Positions 8,088-15,336 of a stretch of 30,513 nucleotides of DNA are shown here, piece by piece. Origin of the DNA: DUPH01 sp035449085 (lineage in GTDB: Bacteria > Verrucomicrobiota > Kiritimatiellia > RFP12 > UBA1067); contig DAOTKE010000021.1 of assembly GCA_035449085.1 (NCBI GenBank), positions 1-30,513 on the forward strand. The letters run 5' to 3'. The notes below the pieces were generated by a model that saw nothing but the letters and a program-made list of their open reading frames with translations, was not told where the DNA came from and ran no database searches. Every line of letters begins with the position of its first letter. Within the stretch, counting starts at the first letter, position 1. The translations under genes were made by a program, and so were the position numbers.

Positions 8088-8909
8088 TCACTCCGCGGCG
8101 CGTTTACGCAGGAGCTGCTGTTGGCGGAAGGTGTTGAGCGACTCAATCTCCGACTGGATCATCTGGAAGTCGACACGCGGCAGCGTCTTTTCGAAATAGA
8201 CATCGTCGGGATTACGCAACGCCAGCGAAATACGTCCTTTGATCTGTTCGGCGAAGACCAGCATCTCCGCTTCACGCGGGGTGACTTCCAGCGTGACGGT
8301 ATTATACGAGGCGGGCATGCGCGCGTCAGAGAGCAAGCGGGACTTGGCGGTCTCGCGTCCGGTCGCCAGCACCAGCACATCTTGAAGCATCGTGAGGGTG
8401 ACCAGTTCCATCTCGCCCGGAACGGATTTTGACGGGAAAGAGAAGGTTCCGAGCACATCGACATGATCATTGGGCTTGACCATGCCGCTGACCGAGGCTG
8501 CGCCGCTGACATTGATCGAGATGGCCCGCATGCGCGGCTTGATGTCGGCGGCGAGGCCGCGTGAGGAGGGGTCGCCGCCTTCGATATCCGTCCAAAAAAT
8601 CGGCGCGTCCGCCGAGAGAGCGCGCACGGTTTTGCGGTTGAGCAGCAGGAGAATATCTTCAGTCCGCACGGCGTGATCTTTGACGGCACTCTCCAACACC
8701 TCAAGCCCACCGATGTCCTCCATGGTCAGCACGGTGCCGGAAGGGATGGCGCGCTTGGCGGCGATGACCGCGACCTTTTTGTTTTTGCGGTAGAAGTCCG
8801 CCTTCATGCGCGCGATCTCATGATCCTTGGCGGCCAGATAGGAACGGGTCAGAAAGGCTGCGAAGAGGCCGATGACGACGGAGATGATCAGGATGAGTTT
8901 CTGCTTCAT
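8088..8909 (-). CDS. cpaB: CpaB/RcpC-family Flp pilus assembly protein
   Basis: A protein of 273 residues with a single N-terminal membrane segment (residues about 4-24) and an SAF domain from about 47 to 115 (VAVIAAKRAIPSGTVLTMED). A RcpC-like region follows, with MRAISINVSGAASVSGMVKPNDHVDVLGTF shared by CpaB proteins. CpaB is a periplasmic component that helps the Tad secretin gate and stabilises the pilus channel. It is 36 bases upstream of tadA and 35 bases after the unknown membrane gene. A Tad secretin normally encoded next to it is absent. Confidence 0.93.
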   Translation of the reverse strand: MKQKLILIISVVIGLFAAFLTRSYLAAKDHEIARMKADFYRKNKKVAVIAAKRAIPSGTVLTMEDIGGLEVLESAVKDHAVRTEDILLLLNRKTVRALSADAPIFWTDIEGGDPSSRGLAADIKPRMRAISINVSGAASVSGMVKPNDHVDVLGTFSFPSKSVPGEMELVTLTMLQDVLVLATGRETAKSRLLSDARMPASYNTVTLEVTPREAEMLVFAEQIKGRISLALRNPDDVYFEKTLPRVDFQMIQSEIESLNTFRQQQLLRKRAAE

Positions 8910-8944
8910 GCGAGGCTCTTTCAGTGTTGAGGATCACGGACAGT

Positions 8945-9718
8945 TTAGGGGGTTGCCCCCTCACGTTGCAAGAGGCTAATCAGCGTGCCTTCCGACGGCG
9001 ATGGCGCATGGGCGAAGAGCAGGCACTGTTTACGGCCCGAGACGAAAAGTTTAAAGGTGGGGGCTGTGGGCGTGGTTTCGCTCCAGCCTGCCTCCGTGAG
9101 GATACGCGCGGCATCCTGCATGGCGGCCTCGGGTGCGGTGCCGGATGAGGCTGTGACAAAGCGCGTGCGTGTATTGGCGCAGAACGCGGTAAAACAGGGC
9201 GTGGCGTTCAGAACGGGCAGACCGTTGGGCCAGGCAACCGGCTGTTGACGCGCGGCGACCGCGTGGCGCAGCGATTGTTCGAAAGCGAGTACCACGCTGT
9301 CATCACGGCTGACAGGCGACGGCAACACCAGCAGGCGCTGCAAACTGTTTTTGCCTGCATGGGTCACCAGGCATGCGGCACTCTGGCTGGTGGCCCCTTG
9401 TCCGGCGGCGGTCGACGGCAGACCGAATTGGCGCGACAGGCGCAGGCTGAGCGCGTGAGAGGACTCGGTGAAGGCATAAGCGGCCAGTGTTCCTGGCGCA
9501 CCGTTGACCTCAACATCAGTCGCGTATACGCGAGCGCCACCCAGTGCGCGTAGCGCGGTCCCCGCATCGGACGGCATGCGCCAAAAGACATCCGCGTCCA
9601 ACGCGAACACGAACAGGACAAGCAAGGCCGCCAGCGGCACCGTCATGCGGGATAAGGAACTGGAGGGTCGGGCTCCGTTCCGACCGATGGAGGATGCCAG
9701 AATTGGAATTGCTGCCAT
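8945..9718 (-). CDS. Single-pass membrane protein of unknown function in the Tad operon
   Basis: A protein of 257 residues with no family I recognise. Residues 27-42 form one hydrophobic segment (VPLAALLVLFVFALDA) after a short basic N-terminus, so most of the protein should be periplasmic. Cysteines appear in ACLV, TPCFTAFC and KQCLLF, which could allow disulfides. The ATG overlaps the stop of the preceding TadE-like gene (ATGA), so it is made with the minor pilins. A periplasmic accessory of pilus assembly is a reasonable guess from context only. Confidence 0.8.
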   Translation of the reverse strand: MAAIPILASSIGRNGARPSSSLSRMTVPLAALLVLFVFALDADVFWRMPSDAGTALRALGGARVYATDVEVNGAPGTLAAYAFTESSHALSLRLSRQFGLPSTAAGQGATSQSAACLVTHAGKNSLQRLLVLPSPVSRDDSVVLAFEQSLRHAVAARQQPVAWPNGLPVLNATPCFTAFCANTRTRFVTASSGTAPEAAMQDAARILTEAGWSETTPTAPTFKLFVSGRKQCLLFAHAPSPSEGTLISLLQREGATP

Positions 9719-10275
9719 CAGTAGAGCCCTCCCATCAGCGGCATCCAGACCTCCTCTTTGATGGCCACTTCGTCTTTATCGTAAACGAGTTCACGCAACA
9801 CGCGGTCGACTGGCACATGCAGCGTCTCTTCGCCATGAGTGAAACCCACGGTGGTGGCGGAGTTTGGCGATTCGTGCAGCCGGATCATGGAGACCGGCAG
9901 GCGGCTGTCCTGCGAGACAAAAGACCAGTCGTCCGGGAAACGGACAGAATAGTCGGACAATTTGCCAATGGTTCCTGGCACGACGATTCCGCGATGGACG
10001 GGTCGGTCGTCAGCCGTATGGCGGATGCCGTCTGCACCGGGGTTCCAGTCAGAAATGTGCGTCGGGGCACTGGCGAGCGAACTCGAGCGCATGGCGCGCT
10101 CGCCGGCGTCACCCCGCAGCACTGCATGCAGGAAGAGAGAGGTTCGTGCCAGCCGCGCGACATGGAGAATGCCGGTCAGTACGAGTAGAACCAGCAACAG
10201 ACTGGCGATAAACTCCACCGCCGCCTGACCTCTGCTCTCTGACCTCTGCTCGCTGATCTCTGATCGCTCTCTCAT
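9718..10275 (-). CDS. TadE-like minor pilin (second copy)
   Basis: A protein of 185 residues. The start at 10275 overlaps the TadG-like stop (ATGA) and follows a GGAGGGG ribosome site. A longer frame to 10335 has no such support. Residues about 16-39 carry the TadE signature GQAAVEFIASLLLVLLVLTG, a prepilin-type segment in which the glycine precedes a glutamate at position +5. The rest is a soluble periplasmic domain. TadE proteins are pseudopilins processed by the prepilin peptidase. The first 14 residues are encoded by a 14-bp tandem repeat, described separately. Confidence 0.88.
   Translation of the reverse strand: MRERSEISEQRSESRGQAAVEFIASLLLVLLVLTGILHVARLARTSLFLHAVLRGDAGERAMRSSSLASAPTHISDWNPGADGIRHTADDRPVHRGIVVPGTIGKLSDYSVRFPDDWSFVSQDSRLPVSMIRLHESPNSATTVGFTHGEETLHVPVDRVLRELVYDKDEVAIKEEVWMPLMGGLY
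10225..10266 (-). repeat. Three tandem 14-bp units at the start of the TadE-like gene
   Basis: On the plus strand the units are CTGACCTCTGCTCT (10225-10238), CTGACCTCTGCTCG (10239-10252) and CTGATCTCTGATCG (10253-10266), then CTCTCTCAT through the start codon. The first two differ at one base and the third diverges further. Fourteen is not a multiple of three, so gain or loss of one unit would shift the frame just after the start codon. Three units keep it open. Confidence 0.85.
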
Positions 10276-11723
10276 CAGTGTCCCCTCCGGGAACCTCCAC
10301 CGCGGCGGTTTCCGCCGGGGGAAGGTATGCGGCACTTGTCATGATTGAGTTCGAGCCAATCGATGCCCGTCTGACGGAAAATGGCATTCTCCCATGTGGC
10401 GAGCGCGATGCAATAACGGCATGCTGTTGATTGAGACCCCGTCTCCACATAGGGGCGGAGGTGACTGCGTACATGCCGTACCCATTCAACATCAGAGGTG
10501 CTGTTTTCAGCGCCGGAGGCGGCGTCGGTCGGGATCAGCCGCACATCGCTAAAGGCAGGCAGCGCAAAATAGGAGGCGTCGGTTACCGGACGTCGTTCGG
10601 AGCCGTCTTCCAAATATCCGAAGGGTTTGGCGGCAGCGCTCCAGATAACCTTGTCGCTACGTTGTCCGTTCCCGTCACCGGGTGTCGTGCGTTCGACGGT
10701 TGCATGGACACGGACCACCGCGTCGGCACCGGCGCGGTCGTATTCGGGACGTACAGTACCGGTGACCGGGAAGCTCTCTGCACCGTCGGGCTTGATCCGC
10801 CGCCACTCAGACCATTCGCGCGGATTGTAAAAGTACCAGGTCTCATAGCGTCGCATCACATTGGTATCGGTGAGTTGCGTTGCGGAGACCGTGTCGAAGC
10901 CGGCTTCATGGAAACGCGCTTCCAACTCCGAGGCGGAAAAAAAAGTCTCCAGGCGGGCCGTCGTCGGAGAGAGTCCGATGCCGAAGATTTCGGCATCCGA
11001 ATAGTCGGCAGAACCTGGGTCGGGCAACGCGGGCCAGTCCCGAAAGGAGGAGTAGGATTCCAGCAGGCCGCGGGTGTAGAGATAAAACCAACACCAGTTT
11101 TGGCCGGCGACAGCCTCGTAAAAATCTTTCTTCATCAGGATATGCCCAGCCGAGGGATCGAGGAAAAACTGGGCGTTGTCGGGGCCGGCCGCAATGCCGT
11201 CGGCGACGACCTGGTCGAGCATGTCGGCGACCTGCGGCCAAGCGCCGGGCCACGGTTCCGGGAAGTAGTGTTCGCCATTGAAGACGGCCGCATACTGCGT
11301 GCGGATGGTGTGGGCATGCTCACGCAGGAGGTCGGTCATGTCGGGGTCCACGTACATGTGGTTGTTCTTGGCGGCGATCTGGGCCGCAAAGAGCGCGGTC
11401 ATCGGTCCCGTGAAGCAGAGGCGCGCCTGCATGTTGGTGATGGCATCCACTGCGGCGGGCTGGCCGTTGGCGAGGGCCAGAACGTGCAGCAGGTTCAGTT
11501 CGCCGACCAGGTTGAGTGTGGCACCCTGCCAACGTGCCGCCGCGAGCGCGGCTGCGTCGCCGGCGTTTTGGGCCTGATTCTTGCGCTGGACGATACTGTG
11601 CAGGTCGACGATGAACAGCAGCATGAAAACGAGAGCGGTCAGGGCAACCAACAGGAAGATGACCACCTGCCCGGAACGGGCAGACGGTGCCAGCCTTCCG
11701 GATCTGAGTCTACGGTGCCTCAC
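10275..11723 (-). CDS. TadG-like pilus protein with Tad domain
   Basis: A protein of 482 residues. GTG at 11723 overlaps the upstream TGA (GTGA) and follows GGAGGA by nine bases. This is better than the TTG three bases earlier. Residues about 20-45 are hydrophobic and match the Tad (TadG N-terminal) domain: GQVVIFLLVALTALVFMLLFIVD, then a QAQNAGDAAALAAA signature. The following 400 residues are periplasmic and contain several Trp/Tyr-rich segments. No MIDAS motif (DxSxS), which full-length TadG proteins often carry, was found. TadG proteins are minor components that act with TadE at the pilus base or tip. Confidence 0.88.
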   Translation of the reverse strand: MRHRRLRSGRLAPSARSGQVVIFLLVALTALVFMLLFIVDLHSIVQRKNQAQNAGDAAALAAARWQGATLNLVGELNLLHVLALANGQPAAVDAITNMQARLCFTGPMTALFAAQIAAKNNHMYVDPDMTDLLREHAHTIRTQYAAVFNGEHYFPEPWPGAWPQVADMLDQVVADGIAAGPDNAQFFLDPSAGHILMKKDFYEAVAGQNWCWFYLYTRGLLESYSSFRDWPALPDPGSADYSDAEIFGIGLSPTTARLETFFSASELEARFHEAGFDTVSATQLTDTNVMRRYETWYFYNPREWSEWRRIKPDGAESFPVTGTVRPEYDRAGADAVVRVHATVERTTPGDGNGQRSDKVIWSAAAKPFGYLEDGSERRPVTDASYFALPAFSDVRLIPTDAASGAENSTSDVEWVRHVRSHLRPYVETGSQSTACRYCIALATWENAIFRQTGIDWLELNHDKCRIPSPGGNRRGGGSRRGH

Positions 11724-12436
11724 CAATTCATGTCCTCCATGTAGAGCGGATAGTGGCTTTCGATCGAATAGAAAGCCCCGAGGGCAAACTCGTCATCTTC
11801 GTCGGCATCGCGCAATTCACCTCTCGCCAAGGGTTCGAGTGCGATGAGGAGCGGATGCCGCTGGCGCAGATTCACGGTCAGGATGCCGGGGGTGAGTCCG
11901 CCGACATCCATCGGTTCCTCAATGTTCACGGAGAGGGCGTCCCAGAGCTCATAATCGAGCAGATACTCGGCGGTGGCGTCGTTGATGCTGTCCATGTAGT
12001 CCGGCACGCGCCCGACCTCCAGTTGAGCGGCCGGGGAACGGACATCAGTGCGCAACGCCAGATCCCAGACATCGCCGAGACGGTTTTCGCGGAGCGCGGC
12101 CGTGATAGCGTGAGCGAGACCGACAGGCTCCGGGACCAGGCGCTTGCCAGATGCCGGGATGGCAGCCACGCGCGCGCTTTTTTCAACCATCCACCGGTTA
12201 AACCCAACTGCCCGGGAACGCGCCGCGCGCGCGGCCGCGTGGCTCAGGACGGTCTTGGCCGCAAACAGGTTGGCATACTGGAAAATGGCGAAAAAACAGA
12301 GACAGGCCAGGATGATGACGAAAACCGATTCGATCATGGCCTGGCCACGCCGTGCGCACGGCACGACGCCCGGCGCACCCTTCAGCGGATACCGCCCCGC
12401 CGGTCGCCATTGTTCCCGCCTGCTGAGTCTGTTCAC
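11720..12436 (-). CDS. TadE-like minor pilin (first copy)
   Basis: A protein of 238 residues that starts at GTG 12436, eight bases after GGAGGAGG. A 30-residue basic leader precedes GQAMIESVFVIILACLCFFAIFQYANL. This is a TadE-type prepilin segment with Gly before the cleavage point and Glu at +5. The periplasmic part is acidic towards its C-terminus (ELRDADEDDEF). It lies 15 bases after the first Flp pilin-type gene and is coupled to the TadG-like gene by GTGA overlap. Confidence 0.87.
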   Translation of the reverse strand: MNRLSRREQWRPAGRYPLKGAPGVVPCARRGQAMIESVFVIILACLCFFAIFQYANLFAAKTVLSHAAARAARSRAVGFNRWMVEKSARVAAIPASGKRLVPEPVGLAHAITAALRENRLGDVWDLALRTDVRSPAAQLEVGRVPDYMDSINDATAEYLLDYELWDALSVNIEEPMDVGGLTPGILTVNLRQRHPLLIALEPLARGELRDADEDDEFALGAFYSIESHYPLYMEDMNW

Positions 12437-12451
12437 GCCGGCCTCCTCCAG

Positions 12452-12691
12452 TTACTGGAAGCTGCCGTCGGGATTCAGATTCTTGACCTTATTCTCGTCA
12501 ATGTCCTCAGCAAGAGACTCGGCTTCGGAACCGGCGTCGGCGTCCAACGCGGAAGTGGCGCCGGCGATCTTGCGGCCGGTCGCCTTGCTGAGGCGCGAGA
12601 ACAGGACCAGCAGTGTGATGGCGATCAGCACCACGATGATGATGTACTCGACCATGGTCTGGCCGTTACGGCGGCCGAAACGACGTTTCAT
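12452..12691 (-). CDS. Flp-family pilin
   Basis: A small protein of 79 residues with the Flp prepilin pattern: a short basic leader ending in Gly10, then QTMVEY (Glu +5, Tyr +6), then about 20 hydrophobic residues (IIIVVLIAITLLVLF). Its start has a GGGAG ribosome site six bases upstream. The C-terminal 35 residues are acidic, unlike the short tails of most Flp pilins. It may be the main fibre subunit. Paralogue 12730-12921 lies just upstream, and which is the major pilin cannot be told. Confidence 0.9.
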   Translation of the reverse strand: MKRRFGRRNGQTMVEYIIIVVLIAITLLVLFSRLSKATGRKIAGATSALDADAGSEAESLAEDIDENKVKNLNPDGSFQ

Positions 12692-12729
12692 GAGTTTCTC
12701 CCGTTTGTTCACTCCCCGTGCTTCGCTGC

Positions 12730-12921
12730 TCAGGGATATTCCGAGGCGACCAGATCCAGCGCCCGGTTGGATTGCTGTCTCACCGCATAAAGAAAAACCG
12801 ACAACACCGCGACGAGTCCCAGCAAGACCACAAACACGATCACGTACTCGACCATGGCTTGGCCGGAACGGTTGCGGTCCGGTTTCTTCGTATACGCCAG
12901 CTTCAACATCACCGTCATCAT
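12730..12921 (-). CDS. Flp-family pilin, first gene of the Tad operon
   Basis: A protein of 63 residues. It has Gly20, then QAMVEY with Glu +5 and Tyr +6, and a hydrophobic helix VIVFVVLLGLVAVLSVFLYAV, the Flp pilin plan. Alternative ATG starts at 12918 and 12909 exist. None has a convincing ribosome site, and the leader is otherwise short and basic. It leads the operon, being followed by the second pilin after 38 bases. I see no convincing promoter in the 110 bases upstream (12922-13031). Confidence 0.85.
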   Translation of the reverse strand: MMTVMLKLAYTKKPDRNRSGQAMVEYVIVFVVLLGLVAVLSVFLYAVRQQSNRALDLVASEYP

Positions 12922-12974
12922 ACCAAGGCGAAGCCAGCCGTGACAACGGTGTTTTGCAAGGGTCACAGTCACAG

Positions 12975-13003
12975 TTGCCAACACATGACGAGTGTGGGAT
13001 ACT
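12975..13003 (+). promoter_or_regulatory. Candidate sigma-70-like promoter for the hydrolase/DUF4175 genes
   Basis: TTGCCA (5 of 6 consensus) at 12975-12980 and GATACT (4 of 6) at 12998-13003 are 17 bases apart. They lie about 28 bases ahead of the ATG at 13032, which has a GGGGG ribosome site. The same 110-base gap separates this gene from the divergent Tad operon and holds tandem GTCACA units at 12962-12973. Confidence 0.45.
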
Positions 13004-13031
13004 GACAAGAAATGAATAAAGGGGGCGCTTA

Positions 13032-15329
13032 ATGACACGACGATGGATGGCGGGATTCATGACAGTGGCACTCATCGCGGCATGTGCCGTGTATGGCGTG
13101 GGAACGCCTCTGCCGGATGAAAACGGCAAGAAAGCCCCGTTGGGGTGCGAACCGTTTCCTGCCCGGCTACATCAGTTCGTGTGGCGCAACTGGAGCGTGG
13201 TGCCGCAGACAAGGTTGGCCGAGGTTCTGGGCACGACGCCCGAGAATGTGGCGCAAGTCGCAGCCTCGATGGGCTTGCCGCCGCAGGGGATAATTTTGCC
13301 GGCGTGGCAGGACAAGGGGTACATCACCGTCTTGCGTCGCAACTGGCATCTCCTGCCCTATGATCAGCTCCTGACGCTCACCGGTTTCACGCGCGAACGG
13401 CTACGTTATGCCTTGATGGAGGACGATTTCCTCTTCATCAAGCTGGGCAGCGTCAAACCCGCCTGTCCGCCCTTGCGCTATTCGCCGCCTACTGAGGCCG
13501 AACACGCGGCTGCCGGACGGCTCGCCGCCTGGTTGCGCGAAGAGGGCGTCGCGGACAGCCTGACCCAGCCCGAAGAGCCGCGTTTCGCCTTCATTGACCG
13601 CCTTTCGCGGCCCGATCCAAGTATCGTGGCCTTGACGCCGTCGGACACCTCGCCTTTTGGCCTGCGGTTTATTTTTTCGTATTTTGCCGAGTATGGCGAC
13701 CCGCTCTTCGATCCAGAGGTCGCCTCTTATCCCGAGGGCCTTTTGCAACGACTCGCGGCCGCCGGCGTGAACGGCGTATGGGTTCACACCGTCCTGCGCA
13801 CGCTGGCGAAAGATCCTGCCTTTCCGGAGTTCGGCGAGGGATGTGAACAGCGGATCGCGGGGCTGCGCACGTTAGTGGCGCGTGCCGGGAAGTACGGCCT
13901 GAAAGTTTATCTCTATCTGAACGAGCCGCGCACGATGCATCACGCGTTCTTTGAGGCGAAGCCGGAACGGGCCGCCATGCGCGGTGTCGCGGCCGCCGGC
14001 GATACGGCAAGACTCTGCACCTCGCACCCGGAGGTGCGGCGCTGGATGTCCGACGCGCTGACGCGTGTGTTCACGCAGGTGCCGGGGCTTGGCGGCGTCT
14101 TTACCATCACGGCTTCGGAGAACCCCACCAGTTGCGCCTCGCACCGGCAGCAGGCGCAGTGCGAACGCTGTAAGCAGCGCTCGTATGCCGAGATGATCGC
14201 CGAGGTGAACGCGACCATCGCGCAGGGCGTCACGCGCGGCAATCCCGATGCCAAGGTGTTGGTGTGGGATTGGGGTTGGGATGATGCGCAGGCCGCCGAG
14301 ATCATCGCGCGCCTGCCGAAAAATTGCTGGCTGCAGTCGGTCAGCGAGTGGTCGCTGCCGATCACACGGGGCGGCGTCGCGTCCGCCGTCGGAGAATACG
14401 CCATCTCCGCCGTCGGCCCGGGGCCGCGTGCCGCGAAGCACTGGTCGCTGGCGCGCGCGGCGGGATTGAAAACGTCGGCGAAGGTGCAGGTCGGCGCGAC
14501 GTGGGAGTTTTGCGCCATCCCCTATCTGCCGACACTTGATCTGGTGGCCGAACACGCGCGCAACCTGGCCTCGGCCGGCGTGGACGGCGTGATGCTGAGC
14601 TGGAGCCTCGGGTGTTATCCGTCGCCCAATCTGGAGGTCTTTCAGGCTTTCACCAAGGGGGCGGATGCGATCGGCCCCGTGTTGGACCGTGTGGCCGCTC
14701 GCCGTTACGGCACATCCGCCGCGCCGCTGGTGCGACAGGCCTGGGCCGCCTTTTCTCAAGGGTTCCGGGAATACCCCTATCACATCAGCACGGTTTACAA
14801 CGGCCCGCAGCACATGGGGCCGGCCAATCCGCTCTATCTCAAGCCCACCGGTTACCGCGCCACCATGGTCGGCATCCCTTATGACGACCTCAAGAGCTGG
14901 CGGGCGGTGTATCCGGCTGAAGTCTGGACCGCACAGATGGAGAAGGTGCGTGCCGGTTTTGCTCGCGGGTGCGGGTTGTGGGGCAGCCTGCTGCCGCTGG
15001 TTCAGGAGTCCGCTCGTGCCGACGCCGGACGCGAATTGGGGTTATTCCGTGCTGCGGAGTTGCATTTCGCGGCTTGCGTCAATCAGGCGCGCTTTATTGC
15101 CGCACGCGACCGTCTGCAGGCCGCCGCGACCGATCCCGAACGTGCCCTGTGCCGCAGTGAAATGCGGGCCGCAGCGCGTGCCGAGCTGGCGGTTACGAAA
15201 CAGCTCCTGCCGTTCGCCAAGGCAGACTCGCGGATTGGCTACGAATCTTCGAACCATTACTTCTACATCCCGCAAGATCTGCTGGAAAAGGTGCTCTGCT
15301 GCCGACAGGTATTGCACGCGCTGCAGTGA
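13032..15329 (+). CDS. Secreted glycoside-hydrolase-like protein with TIM-barrel domain
   Basis: A protein of 765 residues. Residues 1-25 are a signal peptide (MTRRWMAGFMTVALIAACAVYG). Residues about 45-150 hold two related helical repeats, WRNWSVVPQTRLAEVLG and RRNWHLLPYDQLLTLTG. From about 200 onward it reads as an alternating beta/alpha barrel like those of GH20 and related hydrolases. LRFIFSYFAEYGDPLFDP opens the barrel, YLYLNEPR and ITASENPTS are active-site-like loops, and CERCKQRS follows. A possible catalytic Glu lies in NEP or SEN. I cannot assign a GH family or substrate. It lies only seven bases before the DUF4175 gene, so the two probably share a transcript. Confidence 0.7.
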   Translation: MTRRWMAGFMTVALIAACAVYGVGTPLPDENGKKAPLGCEPFPARLHQFVWRNWSVVPQTRLAEVLGTTPENVAQVAASMGLPPQGIILPAWQDKGYITVLRRNWHLLPYDQLLTLTGFTRERLRYALMEDDFLFIKLGSVKPACPPLRYSPPTEAEHAAAGRLAAWLREEGVADSLTQPEEPRFAFIDRLSRPDPSIVALTPSDTSPFGLRFIFSYFAEYGDPLFDPEVASYPEGLLQRLAAAGVNGVWVHTVLRTLAKDPAFPEFGEGCEQRIAGLRTLVARAGKYGLKVYLYLNEPRTMHHAFFEAKPERAAMRGVAAAGDTARLCTSHPEVRRWMSDALTRVFTQVPGLGGVFTITASENPTSCASHRQQAQCERCKQRSYAEMIAEVNATIAQGVTRGNPDAKVLVWDWGWDDAQAAEIIARLPKNCWLQSVSEWSLPITRGGVASAVGEYAISAVGPGPRAAKHWSLARAAGLKTSAKVQVGATWEFCAIPYLPTLDLVAEHARNLASAGVDGVMLSWSLGCYPSPNLEVFQAFTKGADAIGPVLDRVAARRYGTSAAPLVRQAWAAFSQGFREYPYHISTVYNGPQHMGPANPLYLKPTGYRATMVGIPYDDLKSWRAVYPAEVWTAQMEKVRAGFARGCGLWGSLLPLVQESARADAGRELGLFRAAELHFAACVNQARFIAARDRLQAAATDPERALCRSEMRAAARAELAVTKQLLPFAKADSRIGYESSNHYFYIPQDLLEKVLCCRQVLHALQ

Positions 15330-15336
15330 CATTCGC

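Noticed and set aside
10431..12790. Long plus-strand frames over the TadG-like and TadE-like genes (10431-11744 and 11753-12790)
   Set aside because: They run opposite to genes with clear Tad signatures, overlap starts and ribosome sites. The translated products show no domain.
12922..13031. Possible CRP-like or sigma-54 sites in the divergent gap between the Tad operon and the hydrolase gene
   Set aside because: The TGTGAC/GTCACA units do not have CRP spacing, and no GG-N10-GC pair of good quality was found.
14665..15336. Extension of the DUF4175 frame upstream to 14665
   Set aside because: The extra 224 codons lie within the hydrolase-like gene in a different frame. The family-like N-terminus starts at 15337.
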